This document shows, one piece after another, positions 54,357 to 64,000 of a DNA stretch of 64,000 nt. The notes under the pieces are model-generated. The model saw nothing but the letters and a program-made list of their open reading frames with translations. It had not been told where the DNA came from and searched no databases. Origin of the DNA: Stenocarpella maydis (taxonomy: Eukaryota; Ascomycota; Sordariomycetes; Diaporthales; Diaporthaceae); the NCBI GenBank assembly GCA_002270565.1, contig NQMI01000005.1, positions 62,001 to 126,000 on the forward strand. The letters run 5' to 3'. The first letter of the stretch is position 1. Each line of letters starts with the position of its first letter. The position numbers and the translations under genes were made by a program.

Positions 54357-55142
54357 TGTGGGAAATACCTAGTCTGCACCCTGATAGGAATCTGCAGGCT
54401 GCTCCTGATAAGGTGGATGAGACTCAGTGCCGAAGATTTAAATATGCCTTGGCGCTGGACGATGGAGTCAAGTCAGGACATTAGAGAGTGCAGTACGGAG
54501 TAGAGCCAGGGGGGGGGGGCCATCTTCAGGAGGGCGCAGCAGCCGCAGCGGGTTCAACCCTCTCCGGGAATCTCAGCTCAGTAATTTCTACCTGCAAGCA
54601 ACGTTCGATCCAGACCACTGTACGCTGCAGTCATCACGACAACCTCGCATTGCGCACCTGAACGGACGCATGGAACGTTACAGGCCTTCCCCAGTGGGCG
54701 CTGCTACCCTTGATCGTCAGCCGGCAGCTGAAGGGCCGGATTCGATACGATGTCGGCCCCGCCCTGCAGCCCATCTCCAAAGTAAAGTAGCCCTGCACAG
54801 CTCCAGCCCAGGGCCTTGACCACTGACGTGTGACGGAGCAAGTGTGTGCGCCCAATACATGCATGCATCGACGGCTGAAATGGCGCGCAGCTAGTCTGGC
54901 CCGAGATGAAGAATACGGCTAGGCTAAACGAACGGGGACATTCTCAACACCGCATCAATGCTGCGGCCTTGGATGCCATGCAGGCAGAGCTGCAGCCTCT
55001 CATCTAAATGTTTGTTGTGGAGGGGGCTCCCAGTACTCGTCCGGTGCCTCTCCGACCCCCCCCCCCTCGCCTCTGAATCTCTCATCACACCACAGAGTCG
55101 GAAAGCACACCAACCACCCCAGGAAACACCGGCAGACCCGTG
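54357..55142. other. Divergent promoter region with G and C runs
   Basis: Shared upstream region of the PhyH (minus) and alpha-galactosidase (plus) genes. It contains an 11-G run (54509-54519) and an 11-C run (55056-55066), the latter 77 nt before the galactosidase start. No other gene was recognised. Confidence 0.5.
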
Positions 55143-56822
55143 ATGCTCCTCGCAATGGCCCAGCTCTTTCTCGCAGGCCCTGCCGCGGCAGGTTTCAACC
55201 CACCCGGCGTGCTCTCGCCCCTGCCGCCAATGGGTTTTAACAACTGGGCCAGGTACATGGGCGGCCTGAACGAGTCCCTCTTTGTCGACACGGCCGAGGC
55301 CATGGTATCCAGGGGCCTCCTGGCCGCGGGCTACAACCGCCTGAACCTCGATGACGAGTGGTCCCTCATGGAGCGCCTGCCGAACGGCTCGATGGCGTGG
55401 GACGAGGCCAAGTTCCCCCGCGGCCTGCCGTGGCTCACCGACTTCATCAAGTCCAGGGGCTTCATCCCGGGCATATATACCGACGCGGGCCTCAAGTCTT
55501 GCGCTGGCTACCCCGGCGCCTACGGGTATGAGGACATCGACGCGCACGACTTTGTGAGCTGGGGCTTCGAGTACCTGAAGCTGGACGGGTGCAACATGCC
55601 GGACACGACCGAGGGGGCGTACAGGAGGGTGTACGGGAAATGGCAGGATATCCTGGCTTCAATGTGGCCGAGGCAGATGGTCTTCTCCGAGTCCGCCCCG
55701 GCCTACTTCGCCGAGGCCGGCAACCTCACCAGCTGGTACGCCGTCATGGAGTGGGTCCCGCAGTACGGCCAGCTGGCGAGGCACTCGAGAGACACGCTGG
55801 TGTGGAACAGCACCAACTACTGGCCGGATATCACGGGCTGGGACTCGGTCATGTTCAACTACGGGCAGGAGGTCCGCCTGGCGAGGTTCCAGCGCCCGGG
55901 TTACTTCAACGACCCGGACTTCCTCAACGTGGACCACTTCGACTACACCCTGACCGAGAAGAAGAGCCATTTCTCCCTGTGGTGCAGTCTCTCGGCGCCC
56001 CTGATCCTCAGCACAGACCTGCTGAATATCACAGACCAAGAGGTCGAGTACCTTACAAACAGGGACCTGATCGCCGCCGACCAGGATCCTTTGGTCCAGC
56101 AGGCGACTCTGGTCAGCCAGGATGGGACTTGGGATGTGCTCACGAAAAGCTTGTATAACGGCGACCGGCTGGTCACGGTCCTGAACCGCGGCAACGCCAC
56201 CGGAGACATAGAGGTATCGTGGGCCCGGATTGGCATCTTCCCCGACGAGCTCCCGACGCCCTCCTCCATCAACGTGAAGGACCTGTGGAAGAACCAGACG
56301 ACATCCGTGTCCCTTGCGGCGGGCGGTATCAAGGCACCAGCTGTCCCATCTCACGGCACCGCCGTCTTCCGCCTCTCGAACCCATCGGCCGGGAACGGCA
56401 TCCGCACCATCCCGACCGGGCTCATCTTCAACACCTACTCGCTTAACTGCCTGACAGACTCGGGCTCGGGGGCCGTGACATGGTCCAACTGTAGCGGTGC
56501 GGATGCCCAGGTCTGGAGGGTCAAGCCAGACGGGCACATAAATAGCCTGTTGATGAGCCGCGGTAGCTCAAGCTGTCTCACCGTCGACACCGGCGGCCAC
56601 CTCTCGTCTAAGCCCTCTGGATGTGGTGCCGGAAAAGAGAATACGTGGGACTACTTTGTCTCGGGCAACCTGATCAATGCTGCGTCTGGGCTGTGTCTCA
56701 CCGAGTATCAGGCTGTCGCGGCGGGGGGGAACGCGACGGCGACGGCGAGAGCGACGGTGACAAGCTGTGGGTACCTGACGAATGAACAGGTCGTCGCGCT
56801 GCCCGTGGGTGTGGCCTTGTAA
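55143..56822 (+). CDS. Alpha-galactosidase, glycoside hydrolase family 27, with C-terminal lectin-like domain
   Basis: Single exon, 559 residues. It has a signal peptide (MLLAMAQLFLAGPAAA), and the domain starts at LSPLPPMGFNNWARYMGGLN. YLKLDGCN holds the nucleophile D148, and TNYWPDITGWDS the acid/base D229. RPGYFNDPDFL and SLWCSLSAPLILSTDL are further GH27 motifs. After the small beta domain, residues about 415-559 (LNCLTDSGSGAVTWSNCSG, SCLTVDTGGHLSSKPSGC, SGLCLTEYQ) look like a ricin-type carbohydrate-binding domain. The enzyme should release terminal alpha-galactose from galactomannan or raffinose-type sugars outside the cell. Several N-glycosylation sites (NES, NLT, NST) fit secretion. 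Confidence 0.93.
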   Translation: MLLAMAQLFLAGPAAAGFNPPGVLSPLPPMGFNNWARYMGGLNESLFVDTAEAMVSRGLLAAGYNRLNLDDEWSLMERLPNGSMAWDEAKFPRGLPWLTDFIKSRGFIPGIYTDAGLKSCAGYPGAYGYEDIDAHDFVSWGFEYLKLDGCNMPDTTEGAYRRVYGKWQDILASMWPRQMVFSESAPAYFAEAGNLTSWYAVMEWVPQYGQLARHSRDTLVWNSTNYWPDITGWDSVMFNYGQEVRLARFQRPGYFNDPDFLNVDHFDYTLTEKKSHFSLWCSLSAPLILSTDLLNITDQEVEYLTNRDLIAADQDPLVQQATLVSQDGTWDVLTKSLYNGDRLVTVLNRGNATGDIEVSWARIGIFPDELPTPSSINVKDLWKNQTTSVSLAAGGIKAPAVPSHGTAVFRLSNPSAGNGIRTIPTGLIFNTYSLNCLTDSGSGAVTWSNCSGADAQVWRVKPDGHINSLLMSRGSSSCLTVDTGGHLSSKPSGCGAGKENTWDYFVSGNLINAASGLCLTEYQAVAAGGNATATARATVTSCGYLTNEQVVALPVGVAL

Positions 56823-56892
56823 TGCATAATTGGTTATATCATAATGCGATGCGTAACATCCTGCCGCTAGATATACCAATCTATCTATCCAT

Positions 56893-57734
56893 CTATAACC
56901 TCCCGCCCTGGCCGTCATCAAGCAGCTCACTCTGCTTGTCGACCCCCTTCCATTTCCTCACGCCGTCCCCCTCGAACACGCCGTCACCCACCACCCGACC
57001 TCCCCAACAGATGTGATCGCCGACTTTGAAGGCCTCCTTGCCCCTCTGGGAGTGAATGCCCTTGAGGAGCTCCGGAAACATCATGATCATCCGCCTCCCC
57101 TCGTCCATGATGGGGGTATGGCACGTGTCGCAGTAGACCTTGCACGGCAGGTCATGGAGAGGCCTCCGCAGCGACGGCGAGTAGAAGTTCAGGCCCTCGG
57201 CGCCCTTGAGGAAGCGGAAGTCGGACTTGTGGAAGATTGCCGCCCACTGGAAGGGAGCCTATGACGACACGTTAGAGCCACCTCGGATGTCACTCGCACG
57301 AGTCCCAACCACAGCTCCCTGGGCCCCCCACTCACAGCGTGCATCCTCTGGCAGTCGACACAATGGCAGTATTTGGACGACAGCGGCCTCTCCCTCCCCA
57401 GCAGATACCTGATGCTTCCGCAGTGGCACGAGCCCTCCCACTCCGCCTTGAAGCCGTCGTCGGGCCTCACGTACGGCGGCTCGGTCCTCCAGGGGAGCTC
57501 CTCCTCCTTTATCGTCTCCTCCCCGTGTATGGTGCTCCGCACTTCTGGGTGGGTAGGCGACGAAGACATCCTGCGTGGTCTCGAGCGGCAGGCGGGCGGC
57601 TGTGGCGAGGTGAGCTGTGACGACGCGAGGGCTGAGATCCTGTGGGCGTTCCTTTTGTGTGGATGGGCCGATGACGTCAACTTGCGACCGCACGTCAGAG
57701 ACCGGGAGAGAGACAGCCGGGGTGCAGAGAACAT
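56893..57734 (-). CDS. GFA/CENP-V-fold (glutathione-dependent formaldehyde-activating-like) protein
   Basis: Exons 57734-57336 and 57258-56893 give 254 residues (intron GTGAGT...TCATAG). The zinc-binding GFA domain has GSCHCGSIRY and KYCHCVDCQRMHA, then YCDTCHTPIMDEGRRMIMMF after the intron. The first 55 residues (MFSAPRLSLSRSLTCGRKLT...) are rich in Arg and Ser and lack acidic residues, as in a mitochondrial presequence; starting at MSSSPTHPEV (57569) would remove it. Another ATG lies 11 codons upstream (57767). Family members are mostly of unknown substrate; glutathione or small-aldehyde chemistry is only an analogy. It converges on the galactosidase gene with a 70-bp gap. Confidence 0.83.
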
Positions 57735-59279
57735 GGCAGATTTGCTCTTGGGAGCTGGATGGATCATTCAGCGGGGGGCGGCTTTTTAGAGTGCGAGTGT
57801 AGTAAATACTTGCCAGTGGGGTTTGTGTGTAGAGCAGTCAAGCAACACCCAACGTGCGCTCTCCTGCTTGACTCCCTACTTACGTCACACAGACGGGCAA
57901 TAACCGGACCTGCGCCCTTGGGTTGGCTGAGCGCACGCTTTGAGAACACACAAGCCAGGGAAGTGCAGACGCAGCCACAGCAGAGGAGGTTCAATGTTAC
58001 GTTGAGCTTTATAAGTCTGTCGGCAATTTAGCGGAGCTGGTCATCTTCTACGTCGGCTTTTGCAAACCAGTCGCTGGGGCCTACAGAATTCCCAGGGCAC
58101 AACAGCTCCATAAGCTGTCCGTGGTCTTCTCCTGCGGCTTGGGAAGGCACATGCCGGGCTGCGTCATATAGCGTCTGTCGAAGCGCATCCCCGAGTTCCA
58201 GCAAGACATGAATACCCTACTCGGCATCCTTCACTTCGGCCGCGGTCAAAACCTGGTCGTGAGAGATGGGCTCAGAGATCCACATGTCTCTGCGGCCTGG
58301 AAACCTTGGCCGGTTACAAAGTATTTCGGGTCCAGATGCTCTAAATGTGGCGAAGGAGGAAACCAGATGGGCGAAGCAACGTCCCCAGAGGGTCAAGGAT
58401 GGGACACGGTCCTCGACCCGTTCCGACAGGGATATCGAAAGTGGTGCAATGAGCGCGCCTTTTCGTCAATCAAGTCAATCGTGGAAGATATGATCAGAGA
58501 TATAATGAATGATGGCGCCGCCTCTGGTTGAGACAGACGGTACGGTCTGGGGGGGGGGGGTTGAGATCCTCATCTTTCAGCTTCGCAACTGCAAACCTCA
58601 TCCAGGGAGGACACGAGGAGTTCCTTGATACCAGCTCCAAAACAGTGAGCCTGGTGGGAAAACCTGGACCCAAGGGGTTGCCCGCCCGTTCACCGTAGGA
58701 ATGTTGGTAGAAGAGTGCTCGGCTCTTCTGCTGCAGTGCACATATTTTGGTCTGATACTCGGGCTCAAAGAAGTGTATCCCGAGACATTAAATCATTGCC
58801 AGAGGTTTGGTCGTAAATTGTGTCTCTGGGTCTGAGGACCAATAGACCGACGGCATTCATTCCACAAAAGTTACTACTACTTTCATAGCCCAGACCACTT
58901 CAATCTGCTCCTCCACTGCGTGGGTAGTCAATTTGCAAACGGGCGATTGAAGGCATGAGCCCACGACAAGAGGCACATTACGGGAGCAGCCTCTTGTCTT
59001 CGCCAACGCGCTACCGGATGAGCCGGAACAAGTGTCCCATCTGGCATGTCACATCATATCCCCAACAGCGCACTTGGCAGGATAATCACGCATCTGGAGC
59101 ACATGGGCCACTAGAATCACACAAAAATCGTCTTCATTCAAAATTGACCTGGCTGCCTGGCGTGGGCATCTAGGGTGGGTATCCAAACATTGCGTTCCAC
59201 GCATCCTCCATTCATCCAATAACCAAGTGTCCCCTCCCCCCTTTCCCTTTTCTCTCTAGAAATTCACAACCACCCCATC
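57735..59279. other. Region without a recognisable gene
   Basis: About 1.5 kb. A 107-codon frame at 58208-58531 (plus) has no known domain and ends just before a 12-G run (58549-58560). The rest looks intergenic. Confidence 0.4.
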
Positions 59280-60251
59280 TTACAGGGCAAAGACAGCGGC
59301 CATGACACCAGCGACCAGGGCGACGGAGCCAGCGGCAACGCGGCCGGCACCGTTGGCGGTGACGGGGACCTTGCCGGTGGCAGTGGGGTTGGGGATGGAG
59401 CCGGTGCCGGCGGCGACCGAGGTGGAGGTCTTGAGGGTGACGGTTCCCATGGGGCCGCCGGGGGTGGTGCCGTTACCGACGGGGTAGACCGGGGTGAGGG
59501 TGGTCTGGGGCTGGGCCGGAGCCGGGGGCGAGTTGGCGGCGGGGGCCGAGGGGACGGCGGCGGGGGCCGAGGGGACGGCGGCAGGGGCCGAGGGGGCCGG
59601 GGCGCCGCTGGTGGTGATGGGCCTCAGGGTGGAGCTGGTGACAGTGGAGCGGGCCGGGCAGTCGGTGACGGTGGCGGCGCACGAGGTGATGGTGATCATC
59701 TCGGTCGAGTAGATGGTGGACTCGACGTCGGCCTGGTTGGCGGGGACCCCAGCAGACGGGGCCGGGGTGGTGGCCGGGGCGGCGGCAGCAGAAGAGCTGG
59801 ACGACGCGGCGGCCTTGGCGGCGGCGATGTGGAAGGGGAAAGAGTACTGGAAGACCGCAGGGTTGGAGTCGTAGGTGATCTTCAGGCCGTAGGTGGCATC
59901 GGCTCCGAGGGAGGCGGGGACGGCCCAGGTGTAAGAGCCGGCAGCGTTGTCAACGCCGCCTGGGGGCTTTGTTAGCGATGGGGCTCACACGGGTGCTCGA
60001 AAACAAGGCACGGGACACATACTGGCAACAACAGGTCCGAGCTGGAGGGTGGTGGGGGTCGCGCCCTGGAGCAGCTGGATCGAGACGGTACCGGCGTACT
60101 GGGGGGTGTAGTCCCACTTGACGGTGTAGGTAGAGCCAGCAGAGACGGACTCGTCCTTGGCGGGCAGAGAGATGGCGTCGAAGCCAGCAGTCTGGGCGAG
60201 GGCAGCGGAGACCCAGGCGAGGAGGGTAGCGGCGGAGATGGTGACACGCAT
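59280..60251 (-). CDS. Kre9/Knh-type Ser-Thr-rich GPI-anchored cell-surface protein
   Basis: Exons 60251-60023 and 59959-59280 encode 302 residues; the intron has branch GCTAAC and acceptor CCCCCAG. It has a signal peptide (MRVTISAATLLAWVSAALAQ). An Ig-like Kre9/Knh1 domain (SVSAGSTYTVKWDYTPQYAG, LGADATYGLKITYDSN, FQYSFPFHI) is followed by a long Ala/Ser/Thr/Pro linker with three VPSAPAA-type repeats (about 59545-59600). The C-terminus is small residues then GSVALVAGVMAAVFAL, a good GPI signal. It is expected at the plasma membrane or cell wall. Family members are linked to wall assembly in yeast; the exact role here is unknown. Confidence 0.88.
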
Positions 60252-63200
60252 TTTGGCTGGTTTACGAATTATATTTGGTTGGATATTGAAGCAGATTGTG
60301 CGGGCTGGGAATTAGCAGGTGTTGATTAAAAGAGTGGCTGAATTGTAATAATTCGGTTTAAAAGAGCGACTGGCGAATGATTCCGGGTGAATATACAGTA
60401 CCGGTTTCTTGTTCGGGGTGAAGAGGGGGGAAGGAAGGGCGACGTTGAGGATGGCCAGCGTCGCTGGGGCGAGAGTTTTATTTGGATCTTGCGCCTCAGT
60501 CGGCGCCTCGTCCATCACCAGCCATGTGGATGCCATCATCGGCCGCCAGCGCCGGGAGGGACCTGCATCTGGTTTGCGGGGGTGTTCAGGGGGCCACGCA
60601 TCGCGTTGGTGAGAAATGACTCGGCCCAGGCACAGCCGAGCCTATTGCCCTAATAAGATTCAGGGGCAAATTGGAACAGTAGGACCCTCCCCCGTCAGCC
60701 GTGCTGGTCTGCCAGGCCTGACGTTGCAATTTCCCCTGCTGGCCCGCCCTATCCAATCTGACTGAATGATGTGGTAAACAGAGACGCCCAACATGGAAGA
60801 TGGCTGGCAAATCACGCCTCAAGACGGGCTGGGCGGTCTACAGCCAGTCAGGGCGGCCCTGATGTGCGTGCCGAGAGCTCCGTGCCGAAGTAGCCAAGTT
60901 TTTCTTGGGCTTTTTTTTTTCTTTTCAGGCTGTGGTGTCAGCACTGGTCTTGTTGGGCGCCGTGCACTGTCGCCTGCGTCTGCACCTGTCGACACAGTGA
61001 TCGTCGTACGCCTGTTGAATAAGCTTATCCCACAGTTTAGATGGACATCCCAGCTCTCGCTTGGTGCGAACAGACGCTGGGTTGGTGGTGACCGAGGGCT
61101 GCAACGTACACTCTTTCATCTTCCTCAGGGAAGTCATCTGCTAACAGGCGTGGCCGCACATGGCTCACATCCAACACAATGGAATAACCACTTCAGCAAA
61201 GCTTGGCAGGGGGGTGGCCGTTGAGCCTAGCACGTTGGCAGGTCGTACCGTTGGTTCCCTGGCCGGGTCAACCGAGACCCCCGTTGGCCGGGGCTCGTGT
61301 CGTAACTTTAATTGAACAATTCCGGCCAGAACCAAATAGCGAGCTGGCGAATGAGTCGTATCTAGGTTCGAGCCAGAGTCAACCAACACCCAGAGCCCTA
61401 AGAAGACGGCGAGATCCAGTGACAAAAATAGGTGCCGCGACATGGAACGCAACCCATCTTTCCAGCGGTATCGGTGAGAGCCCTTGCAGCCCGCTTTTTT
61501 TGTGCGACTAGTGTATTAATGGAACCGGTAGCCAGGAGGCTTGTTGTTATTTGGGAACGGAGGTCCCATTGTTTCTCCTCCAACTGTACGAGTCCTCGCT
61601 CGTGAGGGAGAAATCGAAGTGGGTTCGCGAGAGCTCGTGATGTGCTATCGACTTATTATTGAGTGCGCCTGCCAACGCCGAGCCTGCCAACGCCAATGCA
61701 TTTCGTCATCTCGTGCCGCGGCTTGGGAGCCTGTGTCTGTCTGTCTGGCAGAGGCAGCCGTGGGCCTGTGTTTGTGCTCGGGCTGAAGCCGGTCCTCATC
61801 ACTAATAAGCGAAGTGCAGCACTGGCTCGGGTTGCAGAGCTGCCATGATCTCAGGCTGCACGGGCTGCCTGGCGGCGAGTGGTCCTCTGCCGCCGTCGCG
61901 AGACTGGGACCAAGGGGCGGAGGGATCCAAGGCGATCATACCATTCTGCCCCACAGCCTGCTCAGTGTGTACTATGTAGTGTACACTACATGTCTGTGGA
62001 ACCGTGAGTGAGGGGGAGGAAATGACCTCGGGGATTTTCCACCCTGTCGGCCCGTCGCCGCCTTTTGAGGGTGGAACTCGAGAAGGGGGGCGCAGCTGCT
62101 GAGGCTTGCAGTCTTTTACCGAGGCGTCAGGCCGCAGTTGGTCGCTGCCGGCGGCTGAGTGAGGGGAAACCCGCGGGATGGGCTTGTCGATGTGGATTTG
62201 ATTGCCCTCCATGCGCCCATCATTGGCGCCATCTTGTGCCCATCCGCGCCGTCGTATGGCTATCCGGCATTGAAACTGTGGGCTGGATCCTGCTGTACCT
62301 GCATGTGGGCCTGTTCCTGCGACTGCACCTGTTGGTTGCCCAACTTGGTTGCCCTGTTGGTTGCCAGCCAGTCATCTGCCTGCCTCTGTGTTTCGACGCG
62401 CTCGCAGCTGTCGGCTGGTGCATGTTGGTTGGGTTGTGAGCTTCATTCCATGTCGTTGGGAGGATCTGGACTGACCAGCCTGGGCGTCTTCCAGTCGGAC
62501 TGGGCACCAACCAGTCTGTCGCTTATGTCATACACCACCTCTCTCGACCTGCAACCCCGGTAACCCCTGGACAGCACCCTCCCCCCAGCCTGGACGAGCA
62601 ACCCGATTATCTCATCCCAATGCTCAGATTTGTCTTGGGCTTCATAGCAATTTGGCTGTTCTTGAGGAAACTACTTCGCCAGAGGTTCTTTACCAGATTC
62701 CCTGCTGTATCTCATGGGGTGACAAGGTCCTCACGGTCAACTCCAGAGGCTGCCCTTCCCCATCAGTACCCCCCTAGGTAGCGGCCCGAGTTCGGAATGG
62801 TTTTGTGTGGGAGTGAGTGATCTGCAAATATCCTCCATCATCCTGTAAATACCAGGTTTATTAGATTAGCAATACTTCAAACAGCCACGTAATGACTACC
62901 GTGGTAACTATTAAGCATCACCCTGGGGACATACTGAGGCCTTGTATCTCCTTCACTTCAGCAGATGATCCGTGAGCATACGGTTTTTGCAACTGATAGA
63001 CTAGTGGAGAGATGACACCAATAATCCTTGTAACTTGTGCGTTGTTATCTGCATATGGTTATCTGTCCATCATTTTACAGAGCCGCCCCTTTTATAGATG
63101 CGTGACATTACTCTTCAGCCTCTATTTATACATTACCATAAACGCGACCGTGTTTATCAATAACTATGCCAATTTATTACACATGCATATGGTTTATTGC

Positions 63201-64000
63201 TGATGCTTGCTCTTGTTTCCGCGTCTGTAGCCTTGTCATTAAGCGAGGAAAATGGCCGACTTGAAACAAGATGGTAATTTTGAAGTGGAACTGAGGTCCA
63301 CCGAGCATAAAACAGAGTGTGCAGAGGTCCACAAAGCCCCACGTATATAACTATTTCCTACCAAAAATTTCGTATCGTCTAGCTACCTAGTTATTGTAGG
63401 TATGTAGGTATCATGGATGTAGGTGTGCTAATTGGAAGTGGTATAGATTGGCTATGGCCGATGTGATTTAGCGATGGGTGAATTGCCTCTAGGGCTGGGG
63501 TGAGTGATCCTCTGGACTCTCCATTTCTTCCTCTGTGGATCTCTGTCTTCTTTATTTACTTTACTTGGAATATCTAATATTTCAGAACGTTTAAATTTAA
63601 AAATTATTTTTAAAAGAATATTAATATTATAATTGCCTTTCCAAATATTTTCATTTAAAATTAATAGTAAAACCTTTTATATTAAACTTCGGGTGACGGT
63701 CGTTAGAATCTGGTTAGATTTATTATAGGTGTTTAAAATAGGGGTCTGCGTAGGTGCGTTAGCACCAAATCGCCCTGCGCCGAAACTGGGGCCGGGGAGG
63801 TTACCCCATCGCTCTCGAGGTCCTGTTCCGTATCCTCAATCTAAAAAATTCATTATGCGTAAACATATGCTAGGCACAGCATGCAAGCGACCTCTGCTGA
63901 CATGTTCTGTGCTACTATCTTTGCCACCACGTTTGTCACGTGATTGTAAGTGCTGCTCGCCACCGTACTCCAGTGATATCGGAGGGTGGAGGTTTTGCAG
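60252..64000. other. 3.7-kb right-hand end without a recognisable gene
   Basis: Several frames of 60-143 codons occur but lack domains, signal peptides or splice support. CCTGCCAACGCC-type words repeat at 61670-61695. An AT-rich patch at 63545-63700 resembles the island at 10-15 kb and may mark another degraded repeat; CGCCCTGCGCCGAAACTGGG follows it. The first 200 bases hold the promoter of the GPI protein. Confidence 0.45.

Noticed and set aside
55659..56537. 292-codon open frame antisense to the alpha-galactosidase
   Set aside because: It is the mirror of a GC-rich coding region, has no domain or start context, and the sense frame is a clear GH27 enzyme.

Overview
This window is nuclear DNA of a filamentous ascomycete (Pezizomycotina), most likely a Sordariomycete. 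The evidence is short introns of 45-120 nt with GTRNGT donors and CTRAC-like branch sites, gene families that are fungal or filamentous-fungal (HET, Pth11/rhodopsin-like, GH28 pectinase, Kre9/Knh-type GPI protein, PNS1), and a TA-rich island that looks like repeat-induced point mutation (RIP) of transposons. Genes are GC-rich, mostly monocistronic, and lie on both strands. No rRNA, tRNA or CRISPR feature was found by eye.

Layout. 1-6.3 kb: a Ubc6-type tail-anchored E2 enzyme, 3 kb without a recognisable gene, and an MFS transporter. 6.9-8.5 kb: a six-exon zinc-finger-like gene on the minus strand. 9.1-10.0 kb: the C-terminal part of a HET (heterokaryon-incompatibility) gene, cut off by a TA-rich island (10.08-15.5 kb). 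The island contains a 3.7-kb element with 395-bp inverted terminal repeats. 16.4-24.8 kb: a Cys-rich secreted protein, a 77-residue protein, a histidine phosphatase, a vacuolar-type M28 aminopeptidase, an EthD-like protein and a decayed fungal family gene. 25.4-30.4 kb: a MITE-like repeat, an endopolygalacturonase, a small secreted protein and an FAD monooxygenase. 31.9-33.3 kb: a decayed membrane-protein gene. 33.8-40 kb: a zinc-free MDR oxidoreductase, a PNS1 choline-transporter-like gene with one frameshift, and a rhodopsin-like membrane protein. 43.3-44 kb: an aldo-keto reductase pseudogene. 44.3-49 kb: two co-oriented genes, a UBA-ankyrin-Hsp100 AAA+ ATPase and a coiled-coil/vWA protein. 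49.8-53.1 kb: two decaying BTB paralogues. 53.5-60.3 kb: a PhyH dioxygenase, a GH27 alpha-galactosidase, a GFA-domain protein and a Kre9/Knh-type GPI protein. 60.3-64 kb: no recognisable gene.

How genes may work together. Secreted carbohydrate enzymes (GH28, GH27), cell-surface proteins and transporters suggest a plant-debris or plant-associated lifestyle; this is inference. The most interesting pair is the AAA+ ATPase and its vWA neighbour. Each has, 243-250 nt upstream of its start codon and in the same orientation, a 24-bp element identical at 23 positions. This suggests co-regulation, and perhaps one protein-remodelling machine made of an SKD3/ClpB-like motor and a vWA coiled-coil adaptor.

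Quality warning. Several breaks lie in or next to homopolymer runs (PNS1, the decayed fungal family gene, the aldo-keto reductase, one BTB gene). Sequencing error and true decay cannot be separated from sequence alone.
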